DNA of 64,000 bases, taken from Haliotis asinina. Lineage: Eukaryota > Mollusca > Gastropoda > Lepetellida > Haliotidae. The translations under genes were made by a program, and so were the position numbers. Positions 12,701 through 23,969 of this stretch are shown piece by piece; position 1 is the stretch's first letter; the number at the start of each line of letters is the position of its first letter. The notes under the pieces were generated by a model. The model had not been told where the DNA came from. It saw only the letters and a list, made by a program, of their open reading frames with translations, and did no database searches. Where the stretch lies: assembly GCF_037392515.1 (NCBI RefSeq), contig NC_090288.1, positions 60,931,673 through 60,995,672 on the forward strand, read 5' to 3'.

Positions 12701-15700
12701 GGATCCTGGTGGTTGAAGGCATAGGAGCAGGACCAGTGTTCCTATTGCTCAACACACCACTTTGGCCCTGACTTCACCTAGACGGGTGGTAGAATGGGCC
12801 CGGTTCTATCAATCGGCTGGTCACGCCAGGCCCTGTGCATGGGGATTATTTTTGCACATTTTCATTGTACTGTTGGGTCTTGGGTCTTGTTCAAAGTCAG
12901 ATTTTATTTCTCTGCATCGAGGAAATTGCCTAGAGTCCTATGCCAGAAGGCGGTGGCTCATGGGCCAATCTGGTGATGTTGACCGCTGAATTCTATATGT
13001 CTTTGGATTATTGTTATGGGCCGAACCAGCCTGACAACTAATCTTTTGGACAAATATAGCTATTCATGTCATATTTACTGGAGTATACCACCCCTGTATC
13101 CCTGGTGTCAGCATCCTGGAGATCCGGTGCAAATTGACACCGTCCTTGTTGACACTCCATGGTGGGTGGGGAGCAGGAGTGCTGAATTCGTATGTTATAC
13201 CATGTGTCAATGCAATTCACCTGGTTCCTACAAAGCAACTAAACGCAGACATGTAGATGTGCTCTCGTCTGATGAGGAGGTAGCTCCAGATATTTCTGAT
13301 TCTTGGCCACGGTTTATCACAATTGCATCAGTTGACGGAAGTCCTTTAAAGTAAACCCGTTTGCTATCTCACTGGGCATTAGAGGTGTCTGTGGAGATGT
13401 TAAGAATGTCACACGACTACGGACTGGTGCCTTACTAGTGGAGTGTTTGAGGAAACAACAATCAGTCAATCTGTTGGGTTTACAACAATTTGTTAATACT
13501 CCCGTTGTTGTTTCAGTTCACAAGACACTGAGCACGAGCAGAGGCATTGTGAGAGATGTTGCTCGCTGTCTTTCTGATATGAGCGAGGAGGAAATTGCTG
13601 TTGAATTAAAATCTCAAGGAGTCACACATGTAAAACGTTTTTCCAGAAAAGCACAAGATGGTGTCTTTGTTAAAACCAACACCTATCTTTTCACTTTTTC
13701 TCAACCTGTAATACCTAAATCACTAAAGGCTGGATATTTCAACATCGGGGTGGAGGTTTATGTACCAAATCCACTCCGATGTTTTAAGTGTCAAAAGTTT
13801 GGTCATGGTGCTAAGTTCTGCCGTAGCAAGATGGTAGTATGCTGCCGTTGCACTGGAGCCCATGATAGCTCTGAGTGCACAAATGACCTCAAATGTGCTA
13901 ACTGCAATGGTGATCACATGGTGTCTTCTAAATCCTGTCCATCGTTTGAATTTGAAGCCCAAATCTTAAGAATTAAGCACACAAACAACATAACCTACCA
14001 AGAAGCAAAAAAACTAGTACCATCTCCTGCTCAAACATATGTAAAAACATATTCCGCAGCAATTGCATCTTCCACTCGAGTTTGTAAGACAGTCTCCGTG
14101 TCATGTCAGACCGACATCTCCTGGGTCAAGGATGACCAGACTGTACTGCACCAACCCTCTGACATATCTCAGAAAAGTAATATGAAATCAACCACTTCAC
14201 AAACAGACAATCCTACTCGTGATGTACCATCTCACTCCATGGAAAGTACACATACCGATGATGCAACTTTAACTAGAAACGAGAAAAAGAAAGTACAGAC
14301 GAAAGACGAAAGGCGCTCACTAACGTGGAGACGCCCACTCAAGTTCTTGCATCTGTTGAGGTTCATAACTCGTATGAACCTCTGGAGATAGACGTTCCTC
14401 CTTCACAACCAATTCATAGGAGTGAACACTCCTCCCAATCACGATCTCCAGTTAAGCCTCCATGAACACTTCCAATACTATTATTCAATGGAATTGTAGG
14501 AGACTGAAGAACAATTTTAATGATATACATTTACTTATACAAGATTTTAAGCCATCAGCATTTTGTTTACAAGAAACATATTTTAAAGAAAACGATCACA
14601 TCGATATACGACAGTATACTCCATATCACTGCTTTTCTCCTCCTGGGCCGAAAGCAACTGGAGGTTCTTCAATATTAGTGAGACAGGGCACCATTCACAG
14701 TCCTGTTCCTCTAAATACCCATCTTCAAGCCGTTGCTGTCCGTGTAACGATGCACATTGTTTTTACATTGTGCTCTCTCTATCTTCCTCCTTCCTTTTCT
14801 GTGCAGCCTGGCGATCTGCAGGCACTTTATGACCAAGTTCCTAAGCCCTGTATCATCATGGGCGATATGAATGGACACAATCCCTTGTGGGGAGGTACAC
14901 ATACAAACAGCAAAGGTAACATACTAGAACATTTTATTTCTGTCAACAATATCTGTCTCTTTAATGATGATTCCAACACTTATTTACATCCTGGTACAGG
15001 AACATATTCTTCCCTTGACTTATCACTTACTGACTCTACTCTGCTGGGTGAGTTTGAATGGTCAGTCCATGACGACTTGTGTGGAAGTGACCATTTTCCA
15101 ACTATTCTTAAAGCTATATGTCCATCTGACGTCCCTCCTTTGTCACGAAGGAACTTTACCAAAGCTGACTGGCTTTTGTTTGAATCACTTTCATCCAACA
15201 GATTGAAGCCTGAACTGTTTATGGGAGTTCCTGACCCCGTCCAACTCTTTTCTGATGAACTGAACAAATTAGCCGATGACTGCATTCCAAAGTCCTCTAC
15301 GATTCCACACATACGAAAACCATGGTTCAACAACGACTGCAAACAGGCTAGGAAGGCACGGAAAAAGGTTGAGCATTATTTCCGTCGCCACCCTATGGTC
15401 CATAATTTGAACAAATTCAAAATATTAAATGCAAAAGCACGACGTATCTTCAAACAAAATAAACGTCAATCTTGGCGAAACAATGTGTCGAAAATCAATT
15501 CGCGTACGCCGATATCAAAAGTATGGAACATGATCCAGAGAATCAAGGGCAAGGGCTCACAATCTAGCATTAAACATCTTAAAGACGGAGACCAAATATT
15601 AACTAGTAAATCTGACATTGCAAATAAACTTTGGCCAGACACTCTTCCTCGTCGAATTATGTACCCCGGTTTCAAAAGTATAAAAACCAACAAGAAAGGA

Positions 15701-17263
15701 CACCTATCAATTTCACTTCAGAAAGGTGAGGATCCTCCGTTCTGCATCCCTTGTGATGAAAGAATCACAGTCAAGCATATCCTGCTTGACTGTGTAGAGT
15801 ATTCCATCACAAGGGATCAGTATTTTAACTCACGAACTATGCAGGATCTTTTTACTCATACCAGCTCTCATTTAATTATTGCCTTCTTAAAAGAATTAGA
15901 TTTGTTATCAGAATTGTAAATAGATAAATATTTTATTATTGGTAGTCTAGATTAATAACTGAGATTGTTAGTGGCTGTGCCCTCGAGGGGGGTTGAAGTA
16001 TTGTAAAATTATTGTCCTCCTGAGAGGGTACGTAAGTCCAAAACATTCTATGTAAATTTAGTACGACCAAACTTTTAATCGTAGTATATTTGTTGTTTTT
16101 AATAATGGCTAACTTTCAGTATAATCGCCAACGGCTGAGGGGATGGTGTAAATCCATCTGGGGTCCACGCAGGTAGCAAAGGTACTGTAAGTCCCCATGG
16201 CCCCTAGTATGGTGATCTACCTTCAGTTGTTGGCGATCTGCAGCCCGTATTTTATGTTGTATTGTCCGAATAGTGGTAATTGTTTTAACTCTCCACACTA
16301 GTTTTAATTGTAAATGTGATGCTCTAGTAGTTTTACTGTCCTTTGACGACAGGATTTTATAATGTATACATATTTCATTTCAGTATCAAAATGTTCTCGT
16401 CACGATATGGCTGAAATATTGCCAATGTGACGTTAAGTATTAACTCACTCACTCACTCACAATTTAATCGTGATTTGTGGACAGTAAACACTTAACATTT
16501 TGGAAAATAAATTTGTTGCTTCTTGTCCTTAATTTACCTTCCAGTTACTGACCGAGTGATTGTAGGTCATCAGCCTCTTAAGAATTAGTAAACCCTTGAG
16601 GTCAGATGAGATGATCCATCAATGTAATTCGAAAAAAAATGTTTATAATCATTAGAACTATGGTTGTCACAAATCTACTTACACCAAATATGCTTCCTCC
16701 CACCAGATGCTAAAACAAAATATAAGTATTGGTATCAGTTTTAGAATTGGTATTAGTATTAGCAGCAACAGTAGTAGTAGTTGTTGTAGTCGTAGCAACA
16801 GCAGCAGCAGCAGCAGTAGTAGTAGTAGAAGTAGTAGTATCAGTATCAGTAGCAGAAGCATTAGTAGTAGTAGTAGTATGAGTATCAGTAGTAGTAGCAG
16901 TAGCAGGAGTAGTAGTATCAGTAGTAGTAGTAGTAGTAGCAGCAGCAGCAGTAGTATCTGTAGTAGTAGTAGTATCAGTAGTAGTAGTAGTAGCAGCAGT
17001 AGTATCTGTAGTAGTAGTAGTATCAGTAGTATCAGTATCAGTAGTAGTAGTAGTATCAGTAGTAGTAGTAGTATCAGTATCAGTAGTAGTAGTAGTATCA
17101 GTAGTAGTAGTAGCAGCAGCAGCAGTAGTAGTATCAGTAGTCGTAGTAGTAGTAGTAGTATCAGCAGTAGTAGTAGTATCATTAGTAGTAGTAGAAGTAG
17201 TAGCAGCAGCAGCAGTAGTAGTAGTATCAGTAGTATCAGTAGTAGTAGTAGTAGTAGTAGTAT

Positions 17264-17302
<39 letters not shown>

Positions 17303-17471
17303 TAGTAGTAGTATCAGCAGTAGTAGTAGTATCAGTAGTATCAGCAGTAGTAGTAGTATCAGTAGTATCAGTAGTAGTAGTATCAGCAGCAGTAGTAGTA
17401 GTATCAGCAGTAGTATCAGTAGTAGTAGTATCAGTATCAGTAGTAGTATCAGCAGCAGCAGTAGTAGTAGT

Positions 17472-17503
<32 letters not shown>

Positions 17504-17528
17504 TATCAGCAGCAGCAGTAGTAGTAGT

Positions 17529-17583
<55 letters not shown>

Positions 17584-19001
17584 TCAGCAGCAGCAGTAGT
17601 AGTAGTAGTAGCAGCAGCAGTAGTAGTAGTATCAGTAGTAGTAGTAGTAGGAGGAGGAGGAGGAGCAGCAGCAGCAGCATTAGTAGTAGTAGTAGTAGTA
17701 GTAGTAACAGTCGCACTTAAACATGCATATTTGAAGGTGTTGAGCTGCTACGGTTTTATATGATCAATAAGTATCACAATACTTACAGCGGCAAGGTAAC
17801 CTTCAAAGTGGGGAATGTCCTCCTTGTCAAAATCTGAAGATATATAAAACATAAGTGCCACATTTCCACTTCACGTACAGACATATTGTGTAAGAAATGA
17901 CGTGTGTCCATCTTAGACACTGTGTGTAAGAAGTGACACGTATCCATCGGAGACACTGTGTGTAAGAAGTGGCATGTGTCCATCTCAGACACTGTGTGTA
18001 AGAAGTGGCATGTGTCCATCTCAGAAACTCTGTGTAAGAAAAGACATATCTATTTGAGAGGCATACGAGTGAGTGAGTCAGTTTAGTTTTAGTTTTTAGT
18101 CAGCAATATTCCAACTACATGGCGGCGGTCTGTAAATAATCGAGTCTGGACCAGACAATCCAGTGACCAACAACATGAGCATCGAACTGCGCAATTAGGA
18201 ACCGATGACATGTGTGAACCAAGTCAGCAAGCCTGACCAACCGATCCCGTTAGTCGCCTCTTACGACAAGCATAGTCGCCTTTCATGGCAAGCATGGGTT
18301 GCTGAAGGCCTGTTCTACCCCGGGACCTTCACGGGTCGAGAGGCCTACGAATTATTACCTCAGAGTACGCATCAAGATCCGATTTGAATTCCATCGACTG
18401 TTGTAATTGTAAAGGTATGTATGTGATCTGTAGTCGGTTATTGTACATGTTAATGTGAGGAAACAATAGACTATGTATGTATGTATGTATGTATGTATGT
18501 ATGTATGTATGTATGTATGTATGTATGTATGTATGTATGTATGTATGTATGTATGTATGTATGTATGTATGTATGTATGTATGTATGTATGTATGTATGT
18601 ATGTGTGCGCGTGCGTGTGAGCGTGTGTGTGAGGTTTCTATATAAATCGAAACGTATGACTGATTGAGTTGGTGATGGCAACTTGTCTAAACCTACAGAC
18701 GAATATGCATGAAAACAAACACAGACATACGATCAATGAGACGTATAATCTTGTCGAAGGTCTGGGCTTTGATGAAGGCTGTAAGAGCGGCGCTGCCCTG
18801 TTCGGCAGCCATGATGAGTTCGCTGAAGAGGAGTTTTTCAGTTGGGACCATATTGAAGAACTCATGACTCTTCTCTATTTCCTTCAGGTAGTCAGCGAAT
18901 TTAGATGGGTCGGTGTAGTCGTGATCGTGACCGTGATCGTGATCGTCGTCGGCCATGACAGCCGTCACTGCTGCCACCAGAACAACAACTAGAAGCTTCA
19001 T
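9775..19001 (-). CDS. Copy B of tandem secreted two-module protein family (frameshifted exon 4)
   Basis: Coding exons: 18731-19001, 17787-17833, 16683-16709, 10702-10889, 10133-10179 and 9775-9870; phases 1, 0, 0, 1, 0. Signal peptide residues 1-17 end V-M-A; the mature N terminus is the longest and most His/Asp-rich of the four (D-D-D-H-D-H-G-H-D-H-D). Module 1 spans exons 1-3 (exon 3 encodes H-L-V-G-G-S-I-F-G), then K-R-Q opens module 2. Exon 4 is 188 nt where copies C and D have 187: an extra T near 10861 (AAGTTTAAAG against AAGTTAAAC) shifts the frame and gives a TGA at 10824-10826, so as written the product is about 136 residues. The rest of exon 4 and exons 5-6 remain clearly readable in the old frame, so the break is recent or a sequence error. 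Intron 3 is 5.8 kb and holds a LINE. A 6.6-kb 5' intron separates exon 1 from the promoter. Function unknown. Confidence 0.78.
11206..11283. repeat. 20-bp tandem repeat, four copies
   Basis: CAACACACTAAAGTCTGGTA repeats four times head to tail with the last copy slightly changed. It lies in intron 3 of copy B. Confidence 0.9.
12030..12240 (+). mobile_element. SINE copy, 5' flank of the LINE
   Basis: Contains GAGTCTGGACCAGACAATCC, GACATGTGTCAATCAAGG and CGCCTCTTACGACAAGCGTG, the same body as the copies at 18060 and 48315. No (TCAC)n tail is seen. Confidence 0.75.
13016..14391 (+). CDS. LINE ORF1, zinc-knuckle gag-like protein (one frameshift)
   Basis: RNA-binding nucleocapsid-like protein of the LINE. 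The first part (13016-13354, K-R-R-H-V-D-V-L-S-S-D-E-E…) and the main part (open from before 13438 to 14391) are in different frames, with continuous sense across about 13350, so one indel breaks ORF1. Three CCHC-type knuckles lie in the main part: C-F-K-C-Q-K-F-G-H-G-A-K-F-C, then C-C-R-C … C, then C-A-N-C-N-G-D-H-M … C, at about residues 114-166 of the 317-residue frame. A Ser/Thr-rich tail follows. ORF2 begins 71 nt downstream. Confidence 0.75.
14462..15919 (+). CDS. LINE ORF2: AP endonuclease joined to C-terminal zinc finger, RT deleted
   Basis: 485 residues, open throughout. Residues 1-225 are an AP-like endonuclease: I-I-Q-W-N-C-R near the start, L-Q-E-T at about 37-40, G-D-M-N-G-H-N-P-L-W-G at about 134-144, S-D-H-F-P near 209. 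Residues 225-390 are the linker that usually leads to reverse transcriptase (S-D-I-A-N-K-L). The next residues jump at once to the C-terminal region with C-I-P-C … V-K-H-I-L-L-D-C and the end of the element. A full ORF2 of this type would carry roughly 500-700 more residues with the Y-A-D-D motif; none is present. The deletion kept the frame open. Non-autonomous unless helped. Confidence 0.8.
   Translation: MNTSNTIIQWNCRRLKNNFNDIHLLIQDFKPSAFCLQETYFKENDHIDIRQYTPYHCFSPPGPKATGGSSILVRQGTIHSPVPLNTHLQAVAVRVTMHIVFTLCSLYLPPSFSVQPGDLQALYDQVPKPCIIMGDMNGHNPLWGGTHTNSKGNILEHFISVNNICLFNDDSNTYLHPGTGTYSSLDLSLTDSTLLGEFEWSVHDDLCGSDHFPTILKAICPSDVPPLSRRNFTKADWLLFESLSSNRLKPELFMGVPDPVQLFSDELNKLADDCIPKSSTIPHIRKPWFNNDCKQARKARKKVEHYFRRHPMVHNLNKFKILNAKARRIFKQNKRQSWRNNVSKINSRTPISKVWNMIQRIKGKGSQSSIKHLKDGDQILTSKSDIANKLWPDTLPRRIMYPGFKSIKTNKKGHLSISLQKGEDPPFCIPCDERITVKHILLDCVEYSITRDQYFNSRTMQDLFTHTSSHLIIAFLKELDLLSEL
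16770..17706. repeat. Very long (AGT/AGC)n trinucleotide tract
   Basis: About 940 bp of AGT, AGC and ATC triplets with few interruptions, in intron 2 of copy B about 60 nt 5' (gene sense) of the 27-nt exon 3. Open frames of poly-Leu/Ser across it are artefacts of the repeat. Confidence 0.95.
17880..18050. repeat. 36-bp tandem repeat in intron 1 of copy B
   Basis: About four to five imperfect units of GACACTGTGTGTAAGAAGTG with GTCCATCTCA. The unit resembles the 40-bp unit in intron 1 of copy C. Confidence 0.8.
18060..18345 (+). mobile_element. SINE copy, near full length
   Basis: Begins GAGTGAGTGAGTCAGTTTAG, carries ATGGCGGCGGTCTGTAAATA, CCAGACAATCCAGTGACC and ends at CCCGGGACCTTCACGGGTCG. 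Reverse complement of the copy at 7490-7735. Confidence 0.85.
18472..18606. repeat. (ATGT)n microsatellite
   Basis: About 33 perfect ATGT units, then GTGCGC/GTGTGA. It lies in intron 1 of copy B close to exon 1. Confidence 0.95.
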
Positions 19002-19149
19002 TGTCCTGTAGGAGAAAATGAGTTTATTTATCGTAACAGAAGCGGCAAATCCGTCTCATTCAAATGAAATGTCGATTACAGAATTGTGACTATATCAAAA
19101 CAGATATTTGTTTCAGCAGTGTTACAGTTGTACGACGTTCAAGTTATTG

Positions 19150-19390
19150 TACAGACAATCCAGTGATTGTGACCGTGATCGTGATCGTCGTCGGCCATGA
19201 CAGCCGTCACTGCTGCCACCAGAACAACAACTAGAAGCGTCATTGTCCTGTAGGAGGAAATGAGTTCATTTATCACTACATAAGCGGCAAATCCCTTGCC
19301 ACATTCAAAAGAAATGTTGAGTATATACAATTGTGACTATATCAAACACATATATGTGTTTAAGGTGTATGACAGTTGTGTGACGTTGTA
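19150..19390 (-). pseudogene. Tandem duplicate of copy B exon 1 start
   Basis: A unit of about 245 bp covering the 5' intron end and the first part of exon 1 is repeated directly upstream of the real exon. The duplicate keeps the acceptor (CTCCTACAG), GACAATG and a signal peptide (M-T-L-L-V-V-V-L-V-A…), then D-D-D-H-D-H-G-H, but breaks off and reads W-I-V-C-T-I-T and stop. There is no module sequence. A transcript from the copy B promoter would meet this acceptor first. Confidence 0.8.
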
Positions 19391-19499
19391 AACAGGCAAT
19401 CCAGTAATTGTCACCATGCAAGGCATGTGTTCAAGAATCACTAGGTGAAGATAACATAATGTTCGCGAAAAGGTGAGCGTATCCAGCCCCATCTTACGA

Positions 19500-20240
19500 G
19501 AGTGTATTTTCTGGAAATGTTATTATTGATTAAGAGATAATTAAATATTATTTGGGGAACAAAGTTTAAAGTTTTGAGTGATAGTCATTATGGGTCACGT
19601 TTCGTATCATAAGTGTTCAGTGGTATTTGTTCATTGGCAGCAGGCTTTAAGCTAGCTCTTTACAGTTAGCTCCCTTTGACTATGTGTTTCGATTAATTGT
19701 GCGTACTTCCGGGAGACTACCAGAAGATTCTACGTTGATGGTGATGGTCGCAAAGAGCTCGAATGTTCTTGAATCAGTGACTTTGTATATAAAAGCTGGT
19801 TGTCATGTTGACGACGCAGGACACACACCCGGATTAACTGGAGTATATATATCTGCCTGCCTCCGTCAGCGCTTGACCTACTTAACCCCTACCTGACTGC
19901 TCGCTGTGTTACATTCGGTAAAGCTGTTTCTCACCCTCAAACGAAGACTTTGGTGAGTTGATATTATATTTGTGACACAGTACTTTAGATTGGACTCTGG
20001 TTGCATTGTACATGAAACTCTATTGTGAATCTTTTGTATGTTGCCTTTGCTTTTGCTGAATACAGCAATATTGAAAATTTCAGACTTGTTCTCAGTGTTA
20101 TATGTTGCTGGTTCTGAGGTTATTTCCTATACCTTTTGTCACGGCAAATTATTCACCGGACACCCACCCGTTCAGAGTCAAGACAGACGTATGGTACAAA
20201 TCAAAATGGGAATTGAATAGGACATAATTTTTGTCGTTGA
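19500..20240 (+). repeat. Dispersed repeat, partner at 53130-53870
   Basis: Shares ATTATGGGTCACGTTTCGTA, CTGGAGTATA, GTGTTACATTC, AGACTTTGGTGAGTT and CTTTTGTCACGGCA with 53130-53870 in the same order and strand. Both have a TATAAA-like box (19785; 53360) followed 140-160 bp later by a donor-like GGTGAGTT. Probably the 5' end of an unidentified mobile element. Confidence 0.6.
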
Positions 20241-20639
20241 TGCATCCATCACAAATGTCCACTGCTTATCTTCCATGAAACTGTCTCAAAGCTTTAGTGA
20301 GGCCTTCAAGTGGTGTATCCTTGAAATATTTGGAAAAAGAGCTTGCTCCATGCTTGTATCTCAACGTTTGTGAAATGTAAAGACCACATGCATGGACTTG
20401 GACTTGGAATATTTCTAGGCATGAAAGGAAAGTTGACTATTGAAATCATCCCTCTTACCATACACCCATTGCATTTTTGTCACTCTGAATCTGTATACGT
20501 AGATCTAGATATGAAACAGTTGAGGCGGTCCTACTTGTCTTATTTCAAGTTCAGTGGGTAAATCAGTGAAAGGGAATTGGTCATTTGATGATTAATGTAG
20601 GATATCAAATCATCCATAAACCTGAATCTTCGGTTGAAA

Positions 20640-20880
20640 GTCTGGACCAATTTACCTTATTACAAAGATGAAATTCGATTCACAAAGATGAAATTCGATT
20701 CACACGCATAAAGAAATTGATCCGCCAGGAGGGAGCAAAACTGTTGCCCGTTGGTATGCCTACTTCTTGTCGGAATGTTTTCACCCCCAATTTTACAAAG
20801 ATGTTATCCATGACAAAGATCAGCATTTGGCACATTGTTTTTGACAAAATGTGACAGCTTGATAGATAACTTTCACCCAC
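20640..20880 (-). mobile_element. Penelope-like reverse transcriptase fragment
   Basis: Minus-strand reading gives V-M-D-N-I-F-V-K-L-G…F-R-Q-E-V-G-I-P-T-G-N-S-F-A-P, the RT palm region of Penelope-like elements (usual form G-I-P-M-G-T-N-C-A-P). Only about 65 residues remain; short tandem 18-bp duplication at its right. Degenerate. Confidence 0.6.
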
Positions 20881-21239
20881 TTTCTCTAAATGTAAATTGC
20901 TTTAAATTCACGGCACCCTCCGATCTGCATTCTGAATGTGGTAAGCTAGAACTGAGTTGTGTCACGGACTTGATAAACGTAGCTATATCTTCACGTGCTT
21001 TTTCACATACGATACTTTTCGCGCAATAATTAACTGTAGGTTAATAACATGTGCATGAAATGATAAAATATGTGAAAATTATGCCTGGTGTAAGACTGGA
21101 TATGAAACACAAAAGTATTCAAGTAAACGTAGAAATATAAATTCTACTCGAATAAATGTATTTATATTTTCTAAAAAGGCTGTCTATCTTTTATAATATT
21201 GAATATAATTTAATGTATTTGCTTGTAACAACATGTAAT

Positions 21240-21650
21240 GTTGATTTTACTGAGATTGTCCTACTGGAAGAAAACAGGGTTGTGTATTAACTCCATTCTA
21301 TTTGCTATTTTTATCAACGACCTAGCTGCCGCGTTTCATGTTGGAGAGGAGTAAAGTTATTCCCTGATATACATGAACTATTTCTTCTGATGTTCGTTGT
21401 GTAATTTCTATGTTTCTAATCGTGTAAGTGGGCCACAAGAACAAGTAAATATTATGGGTGATCACTGTTCAACATGTAAGGTAAATGTCAACCTTTCGAA
21501 AACAAACATAATTGTCTTCCCTAAAGATGGAAACATTAAACAATGCGTAAAATGGTATTTTCGTAAATTGTACAATTTGTTTCAGAATATGTGTAATTTT
21601 GATTATTGCTAGTAATCTCTTGATATTTTCCAGTCGTTTCCTGGTATTGA
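21240..21650 (+). mobile_element. LINE reverse transcriptase fragment, plus strand
   Basis: Reads Q-G-C-V-L-T-P, then in the next frame L-F-A-I-F-I-N-D-L-A, and after that P-Q-E-Q-V-N-I-M-G-D-H-C … V-N-L-S-K-T-N-I-I-V-F. Palm and post-palm motifs of a molluscan LINE RT with frameshifts and stops. Both ends missing. Confidence 0.65.
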
Positions 21651-21699
21651 TAACCAATTGTCTTTCTAAATTTGCGTTTAATTGAATGGCAAGAACCTC

Positions 21700-23880
21700 A
21701 GAGTCACCATGATCCCACTCTAAGTTAACATCATTACAGATTATAAAAAATTTTAAAATCATTGAACCGAGTCAGGTTCCTGTAATTTTATCTGAACACA
21801 TTCTTAATCACGAACAGTAATAGAATCCTTCCAAAGTATTTAGCGCAGCGCTTATACTTTCTTCTGAGAAAGTAAAAAAGCTGTGTATCGTCGGCATACT
21901 GCCCTAATTTGTGTTCTGTATGTTTTAAATAAATTAATGCCATTCATTGTTGTATTGTCTCTAATTCGCCTGTCTACAGTCTTTACCACTGTCAAAGAAT
22001 GAAGAAAGGTGTCCATTTTGCATGGCACTTGAAGTTGCATTGCTTATCAAAATATGTATCCACTTAATCATATGAGGGCCAAAGTCAAGCCTTTCCAAAA
22101 CTTTAAGTATGGCTAATTTGATATAGAATCAAAGGCTTTTTCAAAATGTATACCTAGGAGCATATCGTTCTTATTCTTAGATTTTGTTTCCAGGATAATC
22201 TTATGTTATTTGTTAGAGATCTCCCTTGAATGAGTCCTGTTTGATTTTCGTGTCTCAACGCGCCAAATCCTTAATCCTCTTGGTAATACATCTGCCATCT
22301 TTGTTACCTTTAGGGAACATGTTATTATAATTCCTCTGTTAATGTTAAAAATAACAGCCATTATTAAAGCCATAATAAAACTGTACACCCAAATATTTAG
22401 TTCTTTTCAAAAGAAATCGTGAAATACCCAATAGGAAAGCCGTCTAGCTCGGGAATTTGTTTTTTTGTTCATTTCTTTTGGTTATGTAGAGAACGGAAAG
22501 AAACTTTAGACAGGAAATTCTGAATTTTCTTTTCTGAAGCTCAGTCAGTTTGGGAATACCACTTTTATATAATAGTTTTGTTCTTCTGAGATTCTTTTTA
22601 CCATCTAATATTATTTTCCCCTTATCATGTAATAGTTGATTGACCAACATGCCTGTGTAATTTCGGTTTTCCTAATGACAGAAATATTTTGTAGGCCTTC
22701 CATCTTCCTCGTACCACTTTATTCTGTTCCTTATTTGAATCTCTCTAGTTCTCCCCTTAATTTTTCAATTTCTTATTGAAGTTTTGTAAGTTCTTTTAAA
22801 ATTGATGTTTTAAAATGTGCCCTAATTCGTTTTCAACTTCATATGCACTTTGTTCCAACTAGTCAATTTTTTTACACCAGTTTTTCTTTGAATATTGAAG
22901 ACATGGATATCGATTGGCCTCTCACTTTCATAAGAACCGTTTCCAAAAACAGAGAATCGCTAATGGTTAATCCAAGGTTCTTGTCACTAATATCTTTCAT
23001 TAATGATTGTTTCTATATAAGTACTCGTGTTTCACCTTTTTCAAGATTGTGTTTACTTTTTCTACAAGATCTCTATTATGTAATACAGAGGTACTAAATG
23101 TCAATACCCCTTACCGTTTTCTTTAGACAGGGTATTTGAAACTGAACCGATATTAAGACTGTTGAATGGTCTGCCGAATGGTTTGTACCCTGCGAGAATA
23201 TCATATTCCCTAATGAGATAGACTGCCATGTCTTGGAATACTAAAAGACATCTAGCCTGGTCTTCCGTCTAGTTTTTTTCCACCACGTAAAGCTTGAATC
23301 TTGTTTATATTGTCTCCAAATATCCAACAAATCATAGTTCATTATCATATCTAAAACCACCTACCTAGGATTGTTATTATGGCGATACTTTCCTAGATCC
23401 AGTGAAGGGTCAAGTACAAAATTGCACACAATACCAAGGAATCGTTTTCGAAGCAATCAACAGTCCTGAAAATATTCTCATAAAGAGTTGCATCGTCATT
23501 ATTTGGGCTTAGATACTTGAGAGGGTGAATATTATACCATCAGTTGAGATATCAGCAATAGTAAAGTTGTCATTTGGATATTTAATTGTACTATGTATTT
23601 TAACTTCAGTATTTTTATGAAAAAGGATAGCAGTCGCTCTTGCATTAGATCCATAGGGGGCGATAATGCACTCTAATCTCCATTCATTTCTCATTACTTG
23701 TTCATCTTTTAGCCAATGTGAATATCTTGTACACAAATGATTGAGCAACATGTTTTTTTTAAATTTAACTCCCCAGAGCCCTACATTTTGCGACACTATT
23801 TCAATTCTGTTATCCTTGGTCATATTGGGCAATGTCAAACATATGTATAAGTTTTGAAATATCCATTGCAACATGTCTTT
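21700..23880 (-). mobile_element. Degenerate LINE with endonuclease and RT, minus strand
   Basis: In minus-strand order: endonuclease at 23509-23874 (I-V-S-Q-N-V-G-L-W-G; Y-G-S-N-A-R; I-A-D-I-S-T-D-G-I), linker, then RT remnants with N-Q-T-G-L-I-Q-G-R-S-L-T near 22220, K-A-F-D-S-I-S near 22130 and Q-Y-A-D-D-T near 21895. Many stops and shifts; an old copy. It lies in the 5' intron of copy B. Confidence 0.7.
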
Positions 23881-23969
23881 TTTGAATGCCTAACGCATAG
23901 CGTGAAGTACCTACATGTACAGATATGGATTTTATAGTTAAAAAACACAAATAAAAGAACAACCCCTCC

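Larger units (their letters stand above)
12540..16462 (+). mobile_element. Nimb/I-like LINE lacking its reverse transcriptase
   Basis: About 3.9 kb with a GC-richer 5' UTR (12540-13010), a gag-like ORF1, an ORF2 retaining the endonuclease and C-terminal zinc finger but no reverse transcriptase, a 0.5-kb 3' UTR and a tail of (CTCA)n at 16443-16460. The 3' end CTGAAATATTGCCAATGTGACG plus (TCAC)n is typical of molluscan LINEs of this kind. It is inserted antisense in intron 3 of copy B. Clade assignment is from general look only. Confidence 0.75.

Noticed and set aside
16679-17720. Open frames of 337-345 residues of poly-Leu or poly-Ser on both strands
   Set aside because: They are the trinucleotide tract read in six frames. 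No codon bias, start context or domain supports coding.
18355-18681. Frame with T-Y-I-H repeats and its partner with M-Y-V-C repeats
   Set aside because: Direct translation of the (ATGT)n microsatellite.
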